The position numbers and the translations under genes are program-made. This document shows positions 26,087-34,500 of a stretch of DNA of 64,000 bases, piece after piece. The notes under the pieces are model-generated. The model did no database searches and was not told the DNA's origin. It worked only from the letters and a program-made list of their open reading frames with translations. This stretch comes from Propionibacteriaceae bacterium (GTDB lineage Bacteria; Actinomycetota; Actinomycetes; Propionibacteriales; Propionibacteriaceae), in contig JAIRYW010000043.1 in the NCBI GenBank assembly GCA_031267645.1, positions 1 through 64,000 of the forward strand, read 5' to 3'. How positions within the stretch are numbered: position 1 is the first letter of the stretch; every line of letters starts with the position of its first letter.

Positions 26087-26365
26087 GTTGCCTCCCTGGC
26101 TGGTCTGGTGGCGTCGCTCGACGTCGCCCGAGACATGTCTAGTGGCGGGAGGGCGGTGAGAGGAGAGGTATGCGCCGCGGGACAACACCCGGACAACAGG
26201 CCGGCCGGAGCGCCGGACGGCTCGGGTAGTCGAGGCGGCGGGAGTGGTCGAGGACGGGGATGATCTAGACGAAGCGGCTGGTCGGACAGGCCGGCGGATC
26301 AGGCGGGCGGTCGGACAGGCCGGGGGACTGGGCGGGTGGTCGGACCGAGCCGACAGACCAGGGGT
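26087..26365. other. Gap upstream of the surface-protein gene
   Basis: About 280 bases between the surface-protein start and the alcohol dehydrogenase terminator. It holds an AGACATGTCT palindrome at 26131-26140, which could be an operator of the surface-protein/sortase pair, and GC-rich short direct repeats (GGTCGGACAGGCCGG, twice near 26280-26325). No gene is seen. Confidence 0.4.
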
Positions 26366-26408
26366 GGCTGAGACCGGGCCGGCGGGTGGTTCGAGCCCGG
26401 TCTCAGCC
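26366..26408 (-). terminator. Terminator hairpin of the alcohol dehydrogenase gene
   Basis: GGCTGAGACCGGGC and GCCCGGTCTCAGCC form a perfect 14-bp stem around a 15-base loop, immediately downstream of the minus-strand stop at 26417. Confidence 0.75.
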
Positions 26409-26416
26409 CGCTGTCC

Positions 26417-27481
26417 TCAGTCGAAGAAGACCACCGGCTTGATGGCCTCACGCACCTGGCCGCCCATCATGGCCAAGGCCTCCGGTATGTGCTCCATGCC
26501 GTGGAAGGTGTGGGTGACGATGAGCTCCGGTTGGAAGCGGCCGTACTGGGCCAGGGTCATCAAACGTTCCAGGAAGGCCCGTCCGCCCCGGGTGCCGATG
26601 CCGCGGATGGTCTTGTCGCCGGTGCCGTACATCCAGGAGGCGTTGGGCAGGACGAACTCGGTGTCGTGCATGAAGACGGCGGCGTTGGTGATGTACCCGC
26701 CCTGACGCACCATCTGGACCGCTTCGGCCAAGGCGGAGATGTCGGATCCGCCGCAGACCACGGCGGTGTCGACCGGCCCGCCGTTGAGTTCCATGATCTG
26801 GTCCGAGACGTCGCCGTCGCGGTAGTTGACCAGGTCGGTGGCGCCATAGCGGCGGGCCACGTCGAAGCAGACCGGGCGCGAGCCGACGCCGAAGATGCGG
26901 CCGGCCCCCTTCAGCACGGCGGCGCAGATGGCCATCAGGCCGACCGCGCCGATGCCGTAGACGACGACGGACTGGCCGTATTTCAGATGCAGCCAGTTGA
27001 CCGCCTCGAAGCCGGTCGTGCCCATGTCGGTGCAGACCACGGCCTGTTCCCAGCTGACGCCGTCCGGGATCAGGGCCACGTTCATGTCGCCGTCCTTGAC
27101 CAGGAAGTACTCGGCGAAGCACCCGCCCAGGCGCGGGTCGGTCAGGAAGTACGAGCTGAGCTGGTCGTATTTGTCGTAGCCCTCTTGGATCATCGGGTTG
27201 GCCCAGTTCACGATGGCGGACGGCACGGCCACCCGGTCGCCCTCTTTGAAGTGGAGCACGCCGGGGCCGACGGCCGCCACCACTCCGGCCACCTCATGGC
27301 CCAGGGGACGGCCTTTGAGGGTGGGGAAGGCCATGGTCTCCAAGATGTGGACGTCGGAGGTGCATGGCGCCACCACCACCGGCTTGATCAGAATCTCGCC
27401 CAGATCGGGCTCTGGAATGGGCAGATCGTCGCGCCATTCGGCGACGTTGGCTCCTTGAAGGACGTATCCCTTCATCGGCAT
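26417..27481 (-). CDS. NADP-dependent zinc secondary alcohol dehydrogenase (TbADH/CbADH type)
   Basis: A 354-residue MDR-family enzyme with AAGGAGG before the ATG. Catalytic zinc ligands Cys40, His62 (GHE) and Asp152 match those of Thermoanaerobacter brockii and Clostridium beijerinckii ADH. There is no structural-zinc cysteine cluster, also as in that group. The Rossmann motif GIGAVG and the following GVGSRP, whose Ser and Arg contact the 2'-phosphate of NADP in the clostridial enzymes, indicate NADP(H) preference. Expected reaction: interconversion of secondary alcohols such as 2-propanol with ketones. Monocistronic, with its own terminator. Confidence 0.9.
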   Translation of the reverse strand: MPMKGYVLQGANVAEWRDDLPIPEPDLGEILIKPVVVAPCTSDVHILETMAFPTLKGRPLGHEVAGVVAAVGPGVLHFKEGDRVAVPSAIVNWANPMIQEGYDKYDQLSSYFLTDPRLGGCFAEYFLVKDGDMNVALIPDGVSWEQAVVCTDMGTTGFEAVNWLHLKYGQSVVVYGIGAVGLMAICAAVLKGAGRIFGVGSRPVCFDVARRYGATDLVNYRDGDVSDQIMELNGGPVDTAVVCGGSDISALAEAVQMVRQGGYITNAAVFMHDTEFVLPNASWMYGTGDKTIRGIGTRGGRAFLERLMTLAQYGRFQPELIVTHTFHGMEHIPEALAMMGGQVREAIKPVVFFD

Positions 27482-27699
27482 GGCAGACCTCCTTGACTGA
27501 TGACCGACGGATGACGACGGGCGTCCTCATCACCCTAGGTCCGCCGATCGGTCGCACAGTCGTGCTGGGATCAGGTCTGACTTGGTCATTCGTGCACAGG
27601 CTGTAGCGTATGTGCGCTCAGTCGGCGGGACCAGCCGCCCGGCGCAGGAGTGCGACCGCCGACGGCCGATCTCAAAGCTGAAGGCCGCCGCGGCCCGCG

Positions 27700-28059
27700 C
27701 TAGAGATAGAGACCGGTGCGGCCCTCGCTCAAACGGGTGGCGGCCACGGCGTGCAGGTCGCGTTCGCGCAGCAAGGAGTAGACGGTGCCCCGCAGTTCGA
27801 CCTCGGCGGTCGACTCCGGGTCGTACAACACCCGATCGCCGTCTTTGACCGAGCGCACGTTGGGGCCGACCGCGGCCACCCGGGCCCAGGTCAGCCGTCG
27901 CCCGATCTGGACCGTGGCCGGGATCAGAATGCCGCCGCCGCTGCGCCGTTCGCCCGGCTCGCCCTCGGTCACGACCAGGATGCGGTCGTGCAGCATCCGG
28001 ATCGGCAGGGCGTCCTCGTCCGTGGCCGGCCCGTTGGGCCGGCTTTGAGCGGTCGACAC
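27700..28059 (-). CDS. GroES-family (Cpn10-like) protein
   Basis: This encodes 119 residues. The core resembles Cpn10: PIRMLHDRILVV, ERRSGGGILIPATVQIGRRLTWARVAAVGPNV, KDGDRVLYDPES and LLRERDLHAVAA. Such divergent GroES-like proteins, common in actinobacteria, are separate from the true groES-groEL operon. It follows the DUF3618 gene by five bases on the same strand, so they are probably co-transcribed. Whether it caps a chaperonin is unknown. Confidence 0.85.
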   Translation of the reverse strand: MSTAQSRPNGPATDEDALPIRMLHDRILVVTEGEPGERRSGGGILIPATVQIGRRLTWARVAAVGPNVRSVKDGDRVLYDPESTAEVELRGTVYSLLRERDLHAVAATRLSEGRTGLYL

Positions 28060-28064
28060 CGCGT

Positions 28065-28427
28065 CTACCGCTTCTGCCCGGACAGGCGGCGCACCACGCC
28101 GGCGAAGGTGACGACCCCGAGCAGGCCGCCGGCCACCGCCACCAGACGGTCGGTCCGCCAGCCCGCCTCGTCGCGCAACTCAGCTTTGATTCGTCGGCGG
28201 CCGGCCTCGGTCTGGGACGAGACGCGCTCGAGCCGGATCTTGAGGTCGGCCAGCCCCGCCTGGGCGGTCGATTTGGCCTGAGCCAGGGCGCGGCGCACCA
28301 CCGCTTTGGGGTGGACCTGGTCGATCAGACAGGCCAGGTCGGCCGTCAGCCGCTCCCGCTTGGCCGCCAGATCGCGCTCGATCTGATCGACGGGGCGATC
28401 CGTCTCATCGCTGGGGCTGGCAGTCAT
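28065..28427 (-). CDS. DUF3618 membrane protein
   Basis: A 120-residue product starts at ATG 28427 with GGAGGAG upstream. The N-terminal half is the DUF3618 signature region (VDQIERDLAAKRERLTADLACLIDQVHPKAVV), followed by a long helix and one membrane segment near residues 96-112 with a basic C-terminus. The role in the envelope is unknown. It is the first gene of the pair with the GroES-like gene. Confidence 0.85.
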   Translation of the reverse strand: MTASPSDETDRPVDQIERDLAAKRERLTADLACLIDQVHPKAVVRRALAQAKSTAQAGLADLKIRLERVSSQTEAGRRRIKAELRDEAGWRTDRLVAVAGGLLGVVTFAGVVRRLSGQKR

Positions 28428-28552
28428 GGTCACTCCTCCGGCAGAACCGCGCTGGAATCCTGGGCACCACACTATGCCACCGACCCCTGGCTTGGTTGCG
28501 GCGCCCAGCCGCGACCGCTCGGGCCGGCCGGCGGGGTCGGCGCCGGCTTGGG

Positions 28553-28558
28553 TAGGCT
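28553..28558 (+). promoter_or_regulatory. Leaderless-type -10 box for bcp
   Basis: TAGGCT ends six bases before the ATG at 28565, the same spacing as at 14890 and 61336, and no Shine-Dalgarno site fits between. Confidence 0.6.
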
Positions 28559-28564
28559 GTCGTC

Positions 28565-29041
28565 ATGGTTGAGCTAGTGGCGGGCGATCCGGCCCCGGCC
28601 TTCACGCTGACCGACGCCACCGACCGGTCGGTCAGCCTGTCCGATTACGCCGGCGGCAGGGTCATCGTCTATTTCTACCCGGCCGCTCTGACGCCGGGTT
28701 GCACCGTGCAGGCGATCGATTTCTCGGCCGCCGCCAAAGACTTCGCCGCCGCCGGTTACGGCGTGGTCGGCATCTCGCCCGACCACGTCGACAAGTTGGC
28801 TCGTTTCACCGCCCAAGAGCATCTCCACTTGGTCTTGCTGGCCGACCCTGGCCGGAGCGTCATCCAGAGCTACGGCGCTTGGGGGGCCCGGGTGATCTGG
28901 GGCAAGTCGGTCGAAGGGGTCATCCGCTCGACCTTCGTGGTCGCAGTCGACCAGGCCGGCCAGGGCGTCATCACCCACGCCCGCTACGGCGTCCGGGCGG
29001 CCGGCCACGTCGACCGGCTGCGGGTCGAACTGGGCATCTGA
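28565..29041 (+). CDS. bcp: Bcp-type peroxiredoxin with a single cysteine
   Basis: The 158-residue product shows the peroxiredoxin fold: GDPAPAFTLTDATDRSVSLSDY, VIVYFYPAALTPGCTVQA with peroxidatic Cys46 and Thr43, and GVVGISPDHVDKLARF. The resolving Cys normally five residues later (C-x4-C) is replaced by Ile, and no other Cys exists in the protein. It must therefore use an external thiol (mycothiol, thioredoxin or mycoredoxin). It reduces hydroperoxides in the cytoplasm. Confidence 0.92.
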   Translation: MVELVAGDPAPAFTLTDATDRSVSLSDYAGGRVIVYFYPAALTPGCTVQAIDFSAAAKDFAAAGYGVVGISPDHVDKLARFTAQEHLHLVLLADPGRSVIQSYGAWGARVIWGKSVEGVIRSTFVVAVDQAGQGVITHARYGVRAAGHVDRLRVELGI

Positions 29042-29108
29042 GCCCCCGAACCCGTCCCGGGGCCAGATTCTTCCGGGGCGGCTCCGGGCCAGTAGCATGG
29101 GTGACCCG

Positions 29109-29190
29109 GCCGGAGTGGTGGAATTGGCAGACACGCGGGATTTAGGTTCCCGTTCCTTCGGGAGTGAGGGTTCGAGTCCCTTCTTCGGCA
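29109..29190 (+). tRNA. tRNA-Leu (anticodon UAG)
   Basis: An 82-base class II tRNA with long variable arm (CGTTCCTTCGGGAGTG), anticodon loop with TAG, and acceptor GCCGGAG/CTTCGGC. TAGCAT at about 29092 is a likely -10. CCA is not encoded. Its 3' end borders the decayed island. Confidence 0.96.
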
Positions 29191-29414
29191 CACCGAACTG
29201 GCGGTTGGCGCGTGTCCGAAGCCCATCGTTTCACCTGGCAGAGGCATATTAATTGTTAATTACGGGTGTAAGCGAGGGGTGAATTCACAAGCGCCCCGCT
29301 CAGGTTGTTCGGCTTGGACGGCGACACCAGAGCACGTATGCCGCAGGTGGCCGGCCCGGCCGCCGCGCGAGTTCGCCATTCGTTTCCCCCCGCGTTCACG
29401 CATCCGCTCGATCA
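29191..29414. other. Junction between tRNA-Leu and the decayed island
   Basis: The 224 bases contain a short AT-rich patch (TATTAATTGTTAATTA near 29248) that is unusual here and a stretch without coding signal. It may be residue of an integrated element's end. No att duplication of the tRNA 3' end was found by eye downstream. Confidence 0.35.
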
Positions 29415-30475
29415 TTAGCGTGCCGCCTTGCCGACCTCTTCAGCGACGACCGCCCGCAGCTCGTCGGCCGAGGGAAGCGCCGCCCGCGCGTCGTCGGGCA
29501 GGCCCTCATAATCGGCCACGGAGAGCGCGGCAGTCATGTTCGCCAGGGTGTAGTGAACTATCGCGTCGTTCTTGCCTGTGCACAGTAACATGCCGATGGT
29601 GGGCGCATGCTTGGCCTTGTCCCGGAGCTTGTCTTCGACGACGCCCACGTAGGCCGATAGCTGGCCCAGGAACGCGGGCTGAAAGGCGCCGGTCTTCAAC
29701 TCGACCACCACGTACCGGGCCTGTGGGATGTGGAACAGCAGGAGATCGAGCACCAGTTCGTCGGTGCGGCTCTTACCGTCGGGCACCTCGAACCTGACTT
29801 GACGACCGACGAACGCCATGCCCCGTCCGAACTCAAGGAGAGTGTCCTGGAGCCGGTCCATCAAAGCCTGCTCCACGTCCCGTTCCGTCACCCGCCCAAC
29901 AAGGGCGAGATGCTCGAACACGTACGGATCCTTGACGAGTTGCTGGGCCAACTCGGAATCCGGTGGCGCGAGGACCGCTTCGAAGTTCGTCGGCGCGGCG
30001 GCGATATGAGCTTTGAGGTCCACCTTGATAAAATGCTCCAACACAGAGCGTTTCCAACCCTCGGCGGCCGCCCGGGCGGCATACCAGTCCCGGTCCTCGC
30101 GCGTATTCAACCGGTCCAGCAGCACAGTGACGTGCCTCCACGGTAATTCTCCACCAACGTGGTGGAGAAATTCCTCCTCGGTCGGCCAGACCCGGGCCAC
30201 CCTGCGCATATACCGCAGATTCGCGGGCGACCAACCCGCTGATCGGGGAACTCGGCCCGCAGGTCGCGCGATAGCGCGTCCACGACGCCGGCGCCCCAAC
30301 CGTCGCGCTCCTGCCGGTCCAAGATGTCCCGCCCGATCGACCAATACAGTCGCAACACCTCCGTGTTCGCCGCCCTGGCCGCCCTGAACGCGGTCGCCCG
30401 GACCCTCGCTTTCACATCCGCCAACCACTGCCCATAGCCCTCCGGCTGAACCGGATTCACCGCCTTGTCCGTCAT
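29415..30475 (-). pseudogene. DUF1016/YhcG PDDEXK nuclease-family gene broken by a frameshift
   Basis: The N-terminal part starts at ATG 30475 (LADVKARVRATAFRAA...LYWSIGRDILDRQERDGWG...LSRDLRAEFPDQ). The rest (GWSPANLRYMRRVARVWP to the stop at 29415) is in another frame. Joining them requires one extra G in the run at 30235-30237, where CAGCGGGTTGG would be CAG-CGG-GGT-TGG. The C-terminal part keeps the PDDEXK nuclease features of the family (DELVLDLLLFH, YVVVELKTGAFQPAFLGQLSAYV, PTIGMLLCTGKND). Either the gene is dead, it is phase-variable at the G run, or this is a sequencing error. Homologues often sit with restriction-modification genes. Confidence 0.8.
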
Positions 30476-30705
30476 GACGACAATCCTCCCAGACACCACT
30501 GACACGGCTACGGCCAGCGGAGACGACACAGACGAGCGGCCTGACGGCTTTCGTCTCCTATTCCCACAACCACCAATCTCACAAGGATTGGGTGCTGGCT
30601 CTCGCCACCCGTCTTCGAAGCCTCGGCGTCGATGTCATATTGGACCAGTGGGACTTGACGCCCGGCATGAGGAATCCGTCGAACGGCTTGCGCGGCGGAT
30701 GCTGA
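30474..30705 (+). pseudogene. Remnant of a TIR/SEFIR-domain gene
   Basis: From 30544 the plus strand reads TAFVSYSHNHQSHKDWVLAL, then a basic linker and VDVILDQWDLTPG, the box-1 and box-2 pattern of bacterial SEFIR/TIR domains. A possible start (ATG 30474, MTTILPDTTDT...) is in another frame, with one extra base near 30541, and the domain stops at TGA 30703. The remaining two-thirds of the domain and any effector are missing. It is a degraded fragment. Full-length relatives are often immune or NAD-consuming proteins, but nothing functional can be claimed here. Confidence 0.7.
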
Positions 30706-30923
30706 GCGCCTCAGCGATCCAGAAACCTCCGCTTGGCCCGAACCCGTTCAAGGCCCGAGAAGGCCACCTTCAGGTTCCGCCGTCGATGCTACCGTCTCGA
30801 TACACGGGGATCTTTGGCCCTTGACAACCAGCCGGAACCCCTGCGAGAGGCACGCCAGCGGGTCTTGGATGAGGCGCTTGGGAGCAATCGCGAGCACCGC
30901 GCCAGGCCGAGGCCGCACGCCGC

Positions 30924-31195
30924 TCACACCACGCAGTGGTCGCGTTCGAAGTGCCGCACGGTCGTGGCGCTGACGCCCATCGCCTCCGCGATCCGCCTAT
31001 AAAACCAGCCTTCTCTTCGCAGGCGGGCGACCTCTTCTTCGCGGCCAGCCAGAGACAGCCTCGGGCCTTCCCGGCGGCGTACAAGGCCAGCATCTCGTCC
31101 ACCTCCGCTGGGGTGAGAAAGGCTCCAGTATTCTCATATCGCCTCCCAAAGGCCGGATCCGCACCCGAAAACCCGCCCTCCAAAGGGTCCTGCAT
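30924..31195 (-). pseudogene. Frameshifted small HTH protein gene
   Basis: The minus strand begins at ATG 31195 (...RYENTGAFLTPAEVDEMLALYAAGKA). It continues, after a frame change near 31045-31070, as LAGREEEVARLRREGWFYRR then IAEAMGVSATTVRHFERDHC and a stop at 30924. The second half is a clear helix-turn-helix. The two parts read as one small DNA-binding protein once a single base is corrected. It belongs to the decayed island with the two other broken genes. Confidence 0.65.
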
Positions 31196-31303
31196 CTACT
31201 CAGAATCAGACCCTGACCAGAGCTGATACAGCGCAGGGCACACGGGGGAAGGTTCAAGTGAGCTGCCCTTGGGAGCACACCTTCTCTGGCCCGTCGGCGG
31301 CTG

Positions 31304-31333
31304 TTGACAGAGCCGGCCGCCAGAGAGTAGCTT
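31304..31333 (+). promoter_or_regulatory. Promoter of the riboswitch/surface-protein transcript
   Basis: TTGACA (31304-31309) and TAGCTT (31328-31333) with 18 bases between them form a good sigma-70/SigA-like promoter just upstream of the cobalamin riboswitch. Confidence 0.55.
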
Positions 31334-31339
31334 GCGGAC

Positions 31340-31500
31340 CACCTGGGCTTCCTCTGTGGTCTTCGGGCCGCCCCTAGGCGCACAACTTAATACGCTGTCT
31401 GTTCGGGGAAGCCGGTCCAATTCCGGCACTGACCCGCAACGGTAGACCGCAGCCACGCTTCAGTGGCTGGGTGAGTCCGAGAACCGACTGGCAGCGAGCG
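31340..31500 (+). ncRNA. Cobalamin (B12) riboswitch
   Basis: The conserved core is intact: GGGGAAGCCGGTCCAATTCC, then GGCACTGACCCGCAACGGTA (31405-31444), a variable hairpin (CAGCCACGCTTCAGTGGCTG), and the B12-box-like GAGTCCGAGAACC...CTGGCAGC ending near 31495. The edges are approximate. It precedes the GTG of the giant surface protein by about 80 bases, so it should reduce that gene's expression when adenosylcobalamin is abundant. Whether it acts on transcription or translation is not resolved by eye. Confidence 0.88.
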
Positions 31501-31576
31501 TTCTTCAACCCGTCGAGGTCTACGGGGGACGTCCCGATGGACGGTCCTCGAGATCGCTCATCGAAAGGCCGTCCTG

Positions 31577-34500
31577 GTGCCCTCCTTGACCCATCCTCGT
31601 TCCACCGCTGGTCGCGCCGCGCGCCGGGCCGGCCGGCTGCGTTCCTTGGCTTTGATCTCCGCCTTGGCCTTGGCCTTGGGCGGCTTGACCCAGCCCCAGG
31701 CCTGGGCCGACGATCCGCCCGATCCGGGGGTGGCGCCGGATCTGACGACCCGGGCCCAACCTTTCGTGGACGCGGCGGCCGGCATCACCCTGGCCGAGAC
31801 GACGCCGGCCGGCACGCTCTGGACGGTGGAGTATCCCGGCGGCAGCGCCTTGACGGCGGCCGCCCATGAGGACGGCCAAGCCGACAAGTTCAGGCTGACC
31901 CTCGAGGTGGCGGACTCAGACCATGTCACCCCGGGCTGGTCGGCCTACAACGACTCGGCCGGTCTGACGGCCGCGTTCAACGGTGGTTGGAGCGGGGTCG
32001 ACGCGGACACTCTGACCAGTCAATACCAGATCTCGGCCAGCCCGACCGGTTCACTGTGGTTCAAAGCCAGCCTGTTCGCCTTCGGAGCGGCCTCCGGCGC
32101 CGACGGGCCCTTGCTGCCGCCGGCCGGCGCCGCCGCCGGTGAGCTCTCGATCGCTCGAGGCGAGCCCGACGCCTACGGAGGCCTGAACCAAGTGGCCGTC
32201 GGAGCCCCAGCGGCGGCCGAGGGGTACCTGTGGGTCGGGTTCCAGTTCCAGAACTTGAGCACCGGGCAATGGTCGATTCTGACGGCGGGATCCTTCGATT
32301 CCGAGAGCGGTCGCTGGTCGGTCCTGCGGCAGCCGGACCGGGCTGATTCACTGTGGCGGGCGGTCTACGCCTCTTACACGGTGGCGGACGAGCCGATCCA
32401 ACCTGCCCTGGCGGCGACGGGCTCGTTCACGGCCCAGGTCTCAACCGATTACGTCCACCGGGTCAAGTTGACCGCTCCGGCGCCGGTGGACGGCTACCGC
32501 TTCGTGCAATTCGAACAGAGCCTGGACGGCCAGGTTTGGTCGTCTCTGCCCTGTCTGATTGTGAGCGGGAGTTCGGCTTGTCACCTGACCGAACAGTTGT
32601 CCGGAGGTTTCACGCTCGACAACGTGCCGCTACCCCAGAGCACCGCTTTCCGGGCCGTCTACTTCGGGGCGGCGACCGCTGACCCCGGGATCTATCCTGC
32701 GGAGGCCGCCACCGGGTCGGTGGCGGTGCAGTCGTCGCCCAATTACCCGACCAGACTGATGCTGACGGCACCAGCCCCTGAGCCGGGTTGGCGGTTCGGC
32801 CAATTCGAGTACGAGTCCGCCCCCGGGGGGTGGACCGCGGTGACGTCGAACGGTCGGGCCGCCCAACAGGCCGATGGCTCCATGATGTCCGAGCAAGTCA
32901 CACCGGCCGCCTCGGCTCGTTATCGGGCCAGGTATTTCCGTGCTGACGTGCGGAGCGATTCGAGCGCGGCCCTGCAAGCGGGGCAGGGTGCCAGCGGCGG
33001 TGCCGTGATTCTGACCGTGACGCTGCCGGCTGGCCATGCCATCGGCAAGATCGAATACACCTACGTCAACCCGACCACCGGCCAGTCGGCCACGGTCGCG
33101 ACTTCGCGCACCGCCACGGCGGTGGCGGACCAACCCGGGGTCTATCAGGTCTCGGCATCCGGCTTAGCCTTGCCGATGGCCGACCTGGAATTCTCGGTCA
33201 GCTTGATCGAGGTCGGGCTGGCTCCGGTGGCGGTGTCGCCGGCGGCGGCGGGGAGCGGGGCCTGGGCGACGGCTAACCCGGCTAATCCTTTCCAGTTCCT
33301 GGTCGGCATGGATCCGGACTTCGAGCCGGGCTATGTCATGGCGGCCTGGTTCTGTGAGGTCCGTACGGCTGAAGGCTGGCAGGCTTGCGCCGGCGCTCTG
33401 AATCTGAGGGTCACTAATCCTGCAGCCTTCGCCATTAACAACTCAAGCGACCAAGGCAAGGACATCCGTTTCCAAGCCCGCTTCACGGCTTTCTCAGCCG
33501 GAGAACAGCAACCGGGAGGGACTTTCACGGTCACCCGGACCAGTGACACGGCGTTGTCTCTGGCGGTGACCTCTCTGGTGGACGACGGGACCGAGGTCTA
33601 TTCCCTGACCCGTTGGGAACAGAGCACGGACGGCGGCATGACCTGGTCCACCTTGTCCGGCGCCACTCTCAACCGGAATCTCTCGCCCACCGTCGACACG
33701 GTCTACCGGGCCGTTTTCGGCCAGTTGACCGATCCGCAGCGCTTGACGGCGGTGCAAGACCTGGCCCGAGGCGCGATCTCGATCAAGCGCAACGGGACCA
33801 CTGGGGCCGCGCTGTCGGTCGACAGCGTGCGGTCGGAGGCGGACGGGGCTTGGACCCATGGTTTCGTCCGCTGGCAGCACACCACGGCGACCGATCCCCA
33901 AGAGACCGATTGGAGCGATGTCACCGGCTCCGCTGGCACCACCGTCACCGCCGCCGCCGTCACCTACACAGGTGACACCAGCTATCGGGCGGTCTTCGCC
34001 CGAGTCGGCGTCGAGGTGGCCTCCGGCAGCGTCGGTCTGGGTCAGGCCAGCGCCACAGTCAATCCGACCAATCTGAAGAGCGTGACCATCCAGGCCACGC
34101 CAGCCGCCGGCCAACTGTTCGACCGCTGGGAATCCAGCACGGACGCCGGCCAGACCTGGAGCGAGGTCAGAGCGCGGATCAGCGTGCCAGAGTTCGGCGG
34201 CTACCAGAGCGAGTGGCTGGCGCCGGCCACGTACACCTTCACCGTGGCTCAAGACGTCGTCTACCGAGCCCACTTCATCGACCTGGACCAGCCGGCGGCT
34301 TTGACGGTGCAGCAGACCGCCGGCGGCACAGTCGAGCTGACCCGACTCAATGGCGAGGCCTACACCTTGTGGGCTCAGCCGGAGCCTGGCTACGTCAATG
34401 TCGGCTGGCAATCCAGGCCGGTCGATCAATTGGTCTGGCAACAGGCCATTTGGTCTAACTCCGCCAGCGGGCCCGACTATGTCATAGGGGTCAAAGCAGG

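Noticed and set aside
26417-27481. Alcohol dehydrogenase considered as threonine or sorbitol dehydrogenase
   Set aside because: The absence of structural-zinc cysteines and the GVGSRP NADP motif fit the TbADH/CbADH secondary alcohol dehydrogenase group better.
31196-31456. 86-codon minus-strand open frame over the riboswitch
   Set aside because: It lies antisense to the conserved cobalamin riboswitch core, so its open state is explained by RNA conservation; no start signal is seen.
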